Assembly: GCA_024529925.1 (NCBI GenBank)
Contig: JAFEUB010000809.1
Span: 564,501-628,500, forward strand
From: Ophthalmolycus amberensis
Lineage: Eukaryota; Chordata; Actinopteri; Perciformes; Zoarcidae
DNA: 64,000 nucleotides
Reading direction: 5' to 3'
A program made the translations under genes and the position numbers. The notes beneath the pieces were generated by a model, which saw only the letters and a list, made by a program, of their open reading frames with translations, made no database searches and was not told where the DNA came from. Of the stretch, positions 27,646 through 38,900 are shown in pieces (position 1 is the stretch's first letter; each line of letters starts with the position of its first letter).

Positions 27646-29616
27646 TTCCCCAGCTGAAAAGTACCATTGTAGCGGTGAGATCCTCACTGGGCAGCCCTTT
27701 GATCTCGCCTCGTCTCTTGTGTCTGCTTTCACGGCCAGCTCTGCATGCAGAGCCGGTTTTTAATATGGCAGCGAAACCCTGGGTCCCAGAGTAACAATAA
27801 ACTTTACCTTCAACTGTCAGCAGGTCTTAATCACTGGGATTACTGCAGCACTAAATGTTGGATTCCTGTTAATATTCCTGCCGGTGAAAAAGGTAAACAG
27901 ACCCAAAGAGATAAATATCGCACCACCCCTCCACAGAAATATCCTTTGGAGTTCACGGTCTCAATTTCATCACTTGCAAATATGGCGCGGAAGTCAAAAG
28001 GGGGGGAAGAATCAGCCTCGGTTTCAATGAATGTGGACAATCACAATGGAATTCTTTTTTCCGGCGGTGGGCTTTCTCCCGCAAATGTACGATCGGTCAT
28101 TCTCAAAGAGCCTTCAGCGGGGCTGTTATTTGCTGTCCCGTGAGGTACCATAGCTGGAGCTCACCAACCCAACTAATGGAGCTTCAGAGGCCTGCAAATG
28201 GCAGGCAGCGAGCACACAGCAGCCTCTGTGGGCAAAATGGATTTTGATGTCCATTTAGTTTAGTTTCCCTACGGAATGAAGAGAGAACAAGCACGATTTT
28301 GCAGAAACAAAAAATATTATTATTATTATATTTGATATTATTGCGCTGTAGCTCAGGGTACAGTATTTTAGAATGGCGAATCTAAGAGCAGTAACAAAAT
28401 ATTTTGAAAATACATATCTGTATATCATTACATGACGACAGGATAATTGTATTTTGTTTTGTACAGAATATCAATATTTTCATTCATTTTTATCACATTT
28501 ATTATTTAAAAGAATGTCAATAGTTTTCTTTTTTGTCAATGTCAAAATTGCATCCCGTCCTGTAGACTTTCCTTACATTCACCCAAACTACTTGAAATGA
28601 GCACAACCCCAATTTGCCAAAAGTCATCCATATATTCACACGCTCTAAAAATGGCGAATAGTGGAGTGGAGCGTGTTGTTTCAGAAGCTAAATCCGTGCT
28701 CTGCCGGGTCCAAATATTTTACCATAGCTTAGCTGCTCCACTAAAATCTGCACTTGCGTGCACCCCATTGCCCCTTCATCTTGCTCTGAAAACACCACTG
28801 GATTATAGGCCGTTGTTTCAGGACTCAGGCGGCTTGACTCCGTGGCGACACGGGTCTCACGCCTGTGTCCTGTTGTGGGAAATGTTGACGGAGAGAGAGA
28901 GAGAGATTTAAACAATTCAAGAGTACAGTCTCTTCAGGGAAGAGCCACTGCAGGCTCTGAAAGGTCGGGCCTGTGAACAAGTCTTCATGCATTTTCAACA
29001 GTGATATCATTCACGGGGAATGCAATTCAGGTCGGTTTGACTGAACACAAGTAAAAAGGGGCAGCCGTTTATTTAGATTGTGCTGTATAGTCCGTGTTTA
29101 AGGCTGTGCATGGCTGCGCTCTGGTTACGCGAGCAAAATGGCTTTGTGTGCATTTAGATTTATTTTTTCCACCCTCATTCCTCCAATTGTACTCCGAGGA
29201 GGTGACCCTACGTACTTCATTTCTTTACTAGCACTCTAAAACAGATTTGAATGTATGAATAAACCCATGCAATCACATGCCCGCGACATCCCCTAAACTA
29301 GAACCACATGCATATTTTCATAAATAACTTTTTCGCTTGAAAAGCAGGGTTTTGTCAAACATTTGTCTTTGTTATTTTCTTGTTTTTTTTTACGATAAGC
29401 TTGGCGAGTAAAGCGAATATTATCAGGCGGAGACGTTTACATTCCCCGATTCCTTTTAGTTAATTGAATTGCAATGAATCCTGCTATCACAGTGTTAGCA
29501 CCACGGATATATGATGGCAGTCTTTATTGAAATGATTTCCATGGGTGTTTGTCTCACTCCTGGCTCTGTGTCAGGATTTTAGGAAGAGAGACGGAGAGAC
29601 AGAGGCGGGGATAGAT

Positions 29617-29638
29617 GGGGGGGGGGGGGGGGGGGGGG
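29617..29638. repeat. G22 homopolymer
   Basis: A run of 22 guanines is flanked by purine-rich (GAGAG) sequence. It could form a quadruplex and is also a common place for assembly length error. Confidence 0.9.
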
Positions 29639-31326
29639 AGAGAGGCAAATATGAAATTGATTAGTTCGCTGGGATGGAAAATAAAGACTTCATCAGGATC
29701 ACTTTGCGCTGTCTTCACAATCAGCTGTGAAACAATACAGCCTCCCGAATGAGGACAGAGAGGCAGGGACTGTGTGTGCGTCTGCGTACCTGCATGATAT
29801 TTGTATGCGTGTGTTTGCTTGTATTGTGCCACTGAAATGAAAGTGAAAGGGATCAGAAAGAGAGAGTATGTATTAAGAAGGTTTGTGTCACAATCACTCA
29901 GATCCTCCACAAGGGTTTTCATAAATCAAAAAGCCCGCGTCGCCGTTCCTCCATCCTCCAGGCAAAGATCCAAATGGATCTCCTTTTAAATTCTCACTCG
30001 AGTGCTGTTGAATTACATTTCTGAAGTTTCGTCAAAGATTAGAAGTTTATTCATCGTGAACATTTTTGGGAGAAGAAGTAGAAGTGGGGCCCTTCTGGGT
30101 GACGAACACAGCAAACCCAACCATTTGGGTTGTCAGCGAATGCAATTATAAGTTGCTGTTTAAAAGAAGAAAAAAAGACTCACACATTAGCGCCGTATAG
30201 ATTTACAGGGTGTGGTTTGTGTTTTTTTACATTTCATAAAAGCAAACTAAGATTTATAATATTTAACATTCACAATTAGATTAATAGTTTTCCAATCAAC
30301 CGTTTGTAATACATATTCAATTAAATGAATACATATTCAGCATTTTCAATAACATTAGTACCTTTTGGTAGACAACTAAAATAAAAAAAAATACATTTTC
30401 CGCAGCTACTGTCACTACACTCAGGAAATTGGATAAATTATGTTATTGTGTCGCGATTCGTGATGAGCGGTTCAGAAAAGTAGTTTGTCAGGAAAAAGAC
30501 TGACTGTGATTGAAGCTTGTAAAAAATATGCCAAATTCTTTTATTTTCTCAAATGAACCTTTTCTTTCTCTACACCTTCAAACATAACTAGATCTCTGTA
30601 GTCGCTGTTCATGCATTTAAGATGTAGATGTGCTCTTACCATTTATTTTTTACTGCTCATTAGGAGGTTTTGTAGAAATGTATTTGATCTACATCCCAAT
30701 GGAAGGCATCACAGACGCTCAGCAGATACAAATACTATGAACACATTAATAATATTTGACACATTTTAAAAGCAAAAAAATTTTTTTTTAAGTTCTCGCT
30801 GTGCAAATTATAATATATTCCAATAAATTTACAAAGCAATCACAACTAAAGAAGATACAATCTTCTCAATTTTCTAAATGTGCCTCTCCTTAGCTCTTCA
30901 TCAGGGTGCCAATAACGCTGCCAGGCGCTGTATTTATAACACTTCAATACACAAGACCATCATTTAAAGGATAATTGGGAAGTTCCTATTATCAACACCA
31001 TGGACAGTTGTGAGATTCATTAAACTCAAGTCTCCAACCATGGGGGCGAATATACGCACCAAACTGGGGCACGTTGCAACAGCCAATCAAGACGGAGCAC
31101 CAACAGGCAGGCGTCCTATCGGGAGCCTCCTCCAGGTCATGCTGACGAATCACTCAAAACTCTTTATTTTCTCTCTCTTCATTCTCCCCTCCTTACTTAC
31201 TATCTCTATGCTGATAGAGTATTCTGGCTGAATGTGAGAATATCTGTATTGCCAGTGTTTGCTCTCACACTCTCCCCCCTGGTTATTTTGGTACGGTAGA
31301 GAAACTGTGGCTGACTCCTGGAAGAA

Positions 31327-31343
31327 ACCCTCTGGCGGCTGCT
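31327..31343 (-). promoter_or_regulatory. candidate CTCF-like motif
   Basis: The plus strand reads CCCTCTGGCGGC, the reverse complement of GCCGCCAGAGGG, which fits the CCRCYAGRGGG core of the vertebrate CTCF motif. The outer bases fit less well. This is a motif match only; occupancy is unknown. Confidence 0.3.
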
Positions 31344-34300
31344 ATTTATAGGGAAGGGACACAGTCACATTTGCATGTGGAGCTTATGAGAGACTGTAAG
31401 ACTGAGAGAGAATGAGAGAGAAGCATGAAGGACACAGTAAATTGTTTAAATAAATAATCTATCCTGTAACCCAAGTCGTTTCTTTCCTGGACAAATACAG
31501 AAAGAAAGGGGAGGCAGGCAGGAGTGTATGGGAGACTTTGTCCAGATTCTTTTTCTTGCCCCCTTGAGTGAAAAAAACCCACCTTGAAATAAGACAGGCT
31601 GACCCAAATTGAATTAAATCGATTTGGATTCTCCTGAGCCTGCTTTTCTACAGTGTACACAGTATTATCCTCCATTTCCTGTGACAGTGTCATGAGCAGT
31701 ATGCATTACTCGGCTCCTTATAAAAAATACTCCGGAGCTACGCTATCGATTCTTGCGCTTCAATAATTGAGCCGCCAATGCAGAACAATGACGTCCCCGT
31801 TGTTTCCATTTGTGCTGTTGAAAGTGCATCTCCCTTAAGGCCTGCTCACGAGGACAAAGCAGCCGCCTGCAGGTACAGAGCGAATGCCTTGACGTTCACG
31901 ACGGCATCAGTACAATATGTATGGATTCTGACTCAGACAGAGAGGACAATCCCGCAAACCACGAGGTCCGCCCCCGCAAACCACGAGGCCTGAATGCTGA
32001 TTCAGTCCTGGATATTTTTAGGATTCAGGTCTGATTTTTTTTTTCTTTTTGCAGAGAAAATGGAGAGAAGACAAAGAGGGGGAGACGGAAAGAAATATAA
32101 TCGCTTTGATGGGTTGAACACGCTTTCCGCCTGTGTTCGTGGACTCTGTTTGAAGTTGCATGTTGAGGTTGGATGTGATCTGCATGAGGCTCAAAGTGTG
32201 CAGCGGTCAACATGAGATGGAGCGCACGAACGCAACACGACGCTCGCTACGTCACCGGGAGCATCACAGAGAAGCGAAGCGGGGCCTCTCGACCAGATCA
32301 CAGCATCCCAAATCTCTCTCCACAGCCGCACGCGCTCAGCGAGAAGGCTGAGCGATGGAGATTGTGTGAGCTTATTTTCCGTCTGTGTCGGACGTCTCTA
32401 TATGACAACAGCCAAAGTATCCAAGTGACCATCCTGGAGCAGGTTTTTCGGGGGACGCGTTAAGGTTCACCGACACATTAAGACGGCATACTTAAAGAGT
32501 GGCGTTGAAGTTGTGTTCTCAAGGCTGTCAAATGAGCCCATTTACATTGTTGTCACAATTTTTTTTTCGGGTGGGGGGCTTAAGATATAAATATGTTAAT
32601 GCACATTTACCCCCATTCACCGCAAGGGCATGGGCGCATTGAGTGTGGCGGGGCACGCAGTTGTGTTGTTGGAAGGGGGCTGAATGGGGAGAGAGTTAAG
32701 GTGGAGAGGCAGAGGGAGAAGTGGGGATAAAAAGATGGAGTGAGGGAGGGGAAGGGGGGGGGGGGTCGTATACATTATTAACTACGACTTCATCACATGT
32801 TCCCAGTTTCTTGGGGACTTATTATTCTGAGGCGCTTTAATGAATAACAAGAAGAGAGGGCAGAGGGAGAGAAAGCGAAGGGGAGTGATTGATGAAGCGA
32901 GTGCAGACACCGCCACCAGCTGGCTCGCTCTAGTACTGCTCCACAAACAGGAACACCAGGGCGATGTACTGTTTGTAAAAATAGCCACAGAGGGCAACCT
33001 TTTTAAAAGCGTCCCTGGCATTAGCATTTGACAAGGTCCCCGCCTGCCACGCTGCATATAGATTGGGATTTGCTTTGTCAAGGATACCTGTCAAGCGGAC
33101 GCGTGACAGCCAGATTTCATGAGCTCTGCGCAACAGCGAGGTTGGACATCGAGGCAGGTACTCTGTAAAGCCTCCCAGTGGGTGTGTGTACGTGTGTGCG
33201 CAGAAAAGAGAGAGAAAGTATGAGTTAGAAAAAAGTCTTTGTGCTAGAGTGTTTGTGTTTGCAGGGTGTGTGTGTTCCTGTGTCCGTATGCGTTTGTGTT
33301 ATTCCAAAAGAAAATTGGAGGTTCGCTGTATCCAAGGTGACCGCTGCCTCTCCTTATTTTTCTTTTTTTTTCTCTTTAAGAGTTGGGTGGGGGCTTTTCT
33401 GATCACCAACGTCCTACTTTCCACAAGTTTATCCTCTCACGTAAGAGGAATGGACATTTCTGTGTAATTCCCTGCCATATTACTCACTGTCTGCTGGTCA
33501 TTACCAATGCAGAGAAGGAGACGGAAAGAGAAAAGGGAGGGAAGGTAAGAGGAGAAAAGCAGGCTCTTATTCAACAACCTTTGGCCACGTAGAAAGGTTG
33601 TGCTTATAACTTGTCCTTTAGTTTCAGCGATGTGATCTTGTGTTGCGGTCGTATATGAGCATCTTGCATTTCTGGTTGTTGGACAGAAACTCTTCTGAAG
33701 AGTTACTGAACAGTCTCTGAACATGCTGCAGGGCCTCGTGAAGAAGAACGCAGAGAGGGTAAGTGAACGGAGAGAAACAGAGGACCTTCCGGGGGAAGAG
33801 GAAGAAGCGATATCAGAGGTTGTCGGGTCCATTTACAGAGCGGTGGGATTCAGGCCTGTGCGCTCCCTGCTGCTGCCTTTCGTTTTGACTCGGGGGTGGG
33901 GAAAGTACTGCATGTGTGGAGGATTATTGCATGATAAATCATAAGAGAAGAAGAGCCTTTTCCCAATCGTACCTGATCCCATCATCTGTCCAGTCCCCAG
34001 ACCTTTCTCTGCTCTTTTTAACCTCGAGCTCTTCTTGACTCCCATCTATACAAATGAATATGTGGCGGCATAGACCACAGGTATGCCACGCACTGACCTG
34101 CCCTTTAGAAGTGTTTTCTCATTAATAAGTCAATTAATACATTTAATACAAGTCACTAACTTAAATTGATATATTAGTTAATGTAAAGGTGCCCAACCAA
34201 CAAGGAGTGTGTTCCCAGTGCTCATCATACTTTTGGATATAATGCGAAAGTACACATGACATTTTTTCAAGCCTTCACAAATTAAGCTTTTTGCATAAAT

Positions 34301-34501
34301 TAAAGATAAACAAAAAGTCTGTGCTGAGTTGAAATAATAATTTGACACGTAACATTGGATGACGCATATTAAAGCTGTAATGAATACAAATAGATTTGAA
34401 ATGAAGGGCAGTCAAACTGAAGCTGAAATGATGAATCAATTAGTTGACCAATAGAAAATGTACCCTGAAACTATTTTATATCATTAGTGTCGGACCCTAA
34501 G

Positions 34502-35913
34502 TAGGGATGAGGGAAACAATCTATTCATGTAAGAATCAAGATTCTTCTAAGATTTTGAATCCATTCACAACTTCCAAAACTCGAATGTTAAAATCTTCTT
34601 TTTTTTGCTACAAAAGAACAGATACTGCATTCTGATATGAATGTTTGATTGTGAAAAACAAAGCAGCACTACAGAGGCATGACGGGCGTCTCGCAACATC
34701 ACTCTCATTAACTAAAATATGAAATGTAAGGTTAGCGTCACTCCCTCCAGGAAATACACGACACCTTTAGTTCTTTTCTGCTGATGGATTTATTCCTCCT
34801 TTTACACCACCGTCGAACTATATCAATTACATTTAGACATACAAACAATCCGACGTTAACATTACATAAACACAGCTTAAACGCAAATATGCACAATGAC
34901 AGATTTAACATGCGTAACGTAGCTCACTGGCTGCACACAACCGAGAGGGAATGAGTCCAAACACGATCAAAGATGATCACTTTAACTTGTACCGTAACAC
35001 TTTAACTTTTAGTTTACGTTACCACTTTGAGTGACTTACGTGGCTTCACGTGTCATCCTGCTGTCACTGTGCGACGGTCAAACACGTCCCAGTACAACAC
35101 AGCACGCAACAATAGTTCCCCCCCCCCCCACACTTTTATACAAAAACAAAACAAAAACCCATACTGACATAAACAAACCGTACAAAACGACAACATATAA
35201 ACAAGCATACTAAACAATGACATGAACAACTTTTATGGCAGTTAAAGTTAGGTCAAGATGAACGATTTAAGTGGAGACGTAACCACTTAAATGAATGAAT
35301 GAATGAATGAATTTTATTTATAGAGTGCTTTTCACAGACATAACATCACAAAGTGCTTAACAGAGCAGACATTTAAAAGCATAAAAAACACAATGTGACC
35401 CTAGGGTCAATAAATTACATACACAGAGAAAAATAAAAAATAAAATAAAAAATAAAATAAAAATGTAAAACATATTTTAAGAGCAGGTCTAGGACATGGG
35501 TTTACTTTTTATGATGGGTGAGCAGTACTTGCCGTCTTCAGATGTTTGTACTTGTTAAACAGAAAACACACTTTTAACTTTTAACACTTTTATTGTGATA
35601 TTTCCTAGAAATGCAATAAATATAGCCAACAGCAAAAAGTCAGCTAGCCTACCAATTTTTATTTATGTAACTGGCAGCCTTTCTATTTTTTTTTAAGTTG
35701 AATTTCTTCTTCTTGAAGTCGCTCAGAATTGATTTATCCTTTATCCACACTTTTAGCTGCTTTGATGACCGGAGCAGATCCTGAAATGAGTGCCCCTATG
35801 TACTGAATCCGGAATAGTTTTGAATTTAGAATCAGTTTTAAATCGGATTGGACCCCGAGAATCAAAGTTAATTGGAATTGTGAGATACTGAAAGATTCAG
35901 ACCCCGAGCCCTA
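34502..35913. mobile_element. non-autonomous hAT-like DNA transposon, degenerate
   Basis: The left end begins TAGGGATGAGGGAAAC and continues into GATT/AATC-rich sequence. The right end finishes with AGATTCAGACCCCGAGCCCTA after a GAATCAGTTTTAAATCGGATTGG-like segment, given here in parts (GAATCAG, ATCGGATTGG, ACCCCGAG). Such ends are typical of a common fish hAT family whose termini start TAGGG and finish CCCTA. The nine bases CCCTAAGTA occur at both borders (34495-34503 and 35909-35917), overlapping the termini. The interior has no transposase frame I recognise, and an L2-type fragment sits inside at 35291. The family is known from memory of its ends; the exact name is not determined. Confidence 0.55.
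35291..35405 (-). mobile_element. L2/SINE-type retrotransposon 3' fragment nested in the hAT-like element
   Basis: An (ATGA)n tail at 35291-35312 is followed by TTTTATTTATAGAGTGCTTTTCACAGA and CACAAAGTGCTTAACAGA, quoted here in pieces (TTTATAGAGTGCTTTTCA, ACAAAGTGCTTAACAG). This is the usual 3' end of fish L2-derived elements read from their minus strand, comparable to the 3' end of the large LINE at 5843-5950. Only the 3' end is present, so it is dead. An A-rich (AAAATAA)n stretch follows at about 35430-35465. Confidence 0.55.
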
Positions 35914-38900
35914 AGTACAAGCAACCTATCGAGCAGCCACTCAATCAGTCTCCAGACCGGCCGTAAAGAAATGTTACACTCGGTGGCAAAGGAGGAAGTC
36001 GAAACAGTGGGATGTTTTGTTGCAGTGAGGAACGACGTTAAATGCAACGACAGGGCGCATTAATAAGGTTTCGGCATATTCTCAGTCGTCGCCTCCGTTT
36101 TGATGCCACTCCAGATCAGAAGCAATGTTGATGGCAGGAGTTAGTGAAAGGTGACGTCTTGTCAAAACTTGAATACCAGCCCGTCTGGAATGGCTGTAAA
36201 CTTCGACAGTCCGTCTCCTACAAATGATCACAGTCTGGCCTGTTCCTCGTCATCTTTATTTTGTAACTCTAACCCCATCTGCAGCTGTTTTTGCAGCCCT
36301 TTGATTTTCTTTTTTCCTCCCAACAATCGGGCCAACTGGCACTGTGTTGCACTGAAGGCTGCTACTTCTCTGATGTGTGACAGCTTAACTGTTTCTCTGC
36401 TTGACAAAGACTGAGTGCAGCAAACAAGCAGCAAAGTCCCAGGGATTCAGCTGGGGACTACCGGCAGCCCGACTTCACAGACATTGCTAACCGTGTTTAT
36501 TACATGGGGTCAGAGGTCGCGCATTTCTTAATAACCTCAGGCGGGGGCACGCCGTCGCGGCTGGCTGCAGAGAAAAGGCGGCGGCGGACAAGAGCGGCTG
36601 TCGCACTTGTTCCCTCAGAAGACGAAAGGAGGGGGAATGGCTGTAGAGTTTGAGTCTAAGAGTTTTGGGAATTGGGAGGGTCTACACCTGTAACCCGCCA
36701 CTCAAAGCCTGTCATCGCCGATCTCAGCCATTCATCATGTTTGTAAAATCATTAATCTCATTCCTCCCCAGGAGCAACTGGTTGCAGATGGGATCCATCC
36801 CTGTCTTGTTCCGCTAAGCGATACTTTCATCTGTTGCGTCTTGGTACTGAAGCAGCTTGCATCCGCGCTGACAAGTTACAATCTGACATTAAAGCCTGTA
36901 GTCACTTTTTTGTCCCAGGGTTGGAGCACGCACTCGCAATAAGCAGTGACATATAAATGTATCGGTGGGTAGGTGATGAAAACCAGGATGAGTTCACGTG
37001 CAGCCTCGAGACGAAATCATCTATCACGTTGCCGTACAAGACCGGACAAAAAGTTCACATGCACAGACATGAAAGCAGTGGGTTTGTACGCTGGCTGCGG
37101 CAGAGGTAATCTCCCAAGACTTGGCTTTATTGCCTCTCTCAGCCCGATAATGATGTTAGGACTCTGGGCTGCTTTGGTTTGTCGTGCTCCGGCTCCCCAA
37201 TCAGCCTCCATTTGGCTTTGGGGAAGAAGCTGATATTGGCCAGACTGCATTGAAACTTCCCCCAACAGGTTGAATCTCAGTTTGCACTGCAGACACACAT
37301 AATGAAACTGACACACACGCATACACACACAATGAGATGCAAACTGGAGATAAACCTGTATTTTTTTTAACTACACATTCACAAATGATATATTATTTAT
37401 ATACAGGCACTTATAGATAGATAGATATGTACTTTATTCATCCCCAGGGGGAAATTTGTATGTTTTTATATATGTTACCTTAACAAACAGTTTTCCCTTT
37501 TCGTTCCCTTGTGTTGCTGAAAGGTTGAAACACACACACAGACACACTCACACAATGAGTCTAGGGTTGTCAGGATTCCTGTAATTCATAACTGATACAA
37601 TACCTTGAAAACTATCTTTTCAATAACATTTTTGACATTACAGGGAAAAAGTAACAGACTATTGAGGACATACAATTTTTGATTTTTATAAAAAAAAGAT
37701 AAATAGCAGTGTGTGAGTCAGCTGGCTGTCGGAGAGAGGAGAGAACAACAAAAAAAATGTATCGATACTAATATATATATATATACTTGACAACACAAAC
37801 TAAGTCAAATATCCAAACCCAAGTCTCTTTTTATGGCTGCACCATTATCATGTGCAATTTTTGTAAGATAATTGCACATTGCATAGTTTAATACACATTT
37901 ACCCAAAACTCAGCCCAACATATTTGGTATCTTTGGAAACTTTGGAACTCTGCTCGAATTCAAAATAAAGTTCCGTGGGTTTGGAGGATCTACGGCTGCA
38001 CAGCATGAGTTTGGAATGACTGAGCCACCGACGGACTGCTGCTCGTTAAAGTTCTTTAAATAAGAGAGTGGAGATTAAAACTTTTGGCTTTGTAACTTTG
38101 GTCTTAATTTTCGTTTCTGTGGCCGTCGTTTCGAGAGGTTATGACAACACTGGACTTAGCAAAGTAATTGCTGAGCTCTTGGAACGTGACTTTGCTTCAA
38201 CGCAGTCCAAGAGAACAGATAATATTATCAGGTAGTAGACAAGCGACCTACGATTACCCGGAAAACTAAATGAACTGTGACGGATTGTTTTACGACGGGA
38301 CAATTTTCTCTCTGCGGTATGTTTATCCAGGGAGCTTTTTTTTAATCCAATCTGATCATCTGCCTGCTAATGCTTCTTGCCCCGTGTCACCATGTTCCAA
38401 GATCTCAGCAATTAACTTTGTGAGTGTAAACGTTTCATTACCGATGGCAAAAAACTACGAAAATAAGTTTCATGTAACTGGAATTTCCCTTTAATAACAT
38501 TGTGAGGACAGAGTGGGTGTAAAGGTGTACATGTTACTGTTGCCAAACAACATAAAATAAATGATGCAATTACTTAAACAGCACTACACATCTCTCTCCC
38601 AAATTGCACAGCTGTGACCATGTGTGTGTCTGTGTTTGTGTGTGGCCGCTCGTTCACGTGCTCTCTTCTGAATTTATCATGTCACATAAACTCATGGTTG
38701 CTAAACTCTTCAGGGGGCCTTTTTAAGACCCATATACTCTCACAAACTCACATTCACACAAAATATAAAAAAAACACACACACACACCCCCAGCCTTGCT
38801 TCTGGGGTTCAACAGTTCACATGGTCACCTTGTGAACTATCCTTCAACCTCCGTTAGACATCAGTGGTCCCGCTACTCTCCAGAGCAAAGGGAGGACTTA

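Larger units (their letters stand above)
8717..34501. other. long gene-free region (desert or giant intron)
   Basis: Over roughly 26 kb I find no exon with a recognisable domain. Open frames are below about 145 codons, many are built from simple repeats, and neighbouring frames show no matching phase or shared protein character. Long AT-rich, TAAT-rich stretches (for example 13.1-14.5 kb, 20.8-21.5 kb, 30.2-30.9 kb) alternate with GC-richer stretches of low repeat content (10.4-11.3 kb, 27.6-28.2 kb, 31.8-32.5 kb). This pattern resembles vertebrate gene deserts or huge introns that carry enhancers, but that is inference. Confidence 0.5.

Noticed and set aside
27745..28143. 132-codon plus-strand open frame
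   Set aside because: It is open across a GC-moderate stretch, but there is no domain, no family resemblance, no neighbouring exon and no convincing start context. More likely chance or a conserved non-coding block.
33723..33944. Plus-strand frame beginning MLQGLVKKNAER with a GTAAGTG donor-like site just inside
   Set aside because: The first 12 residues and the donor are attractive, but no acceptor or partner exon was found, and the opposite strand is also open.
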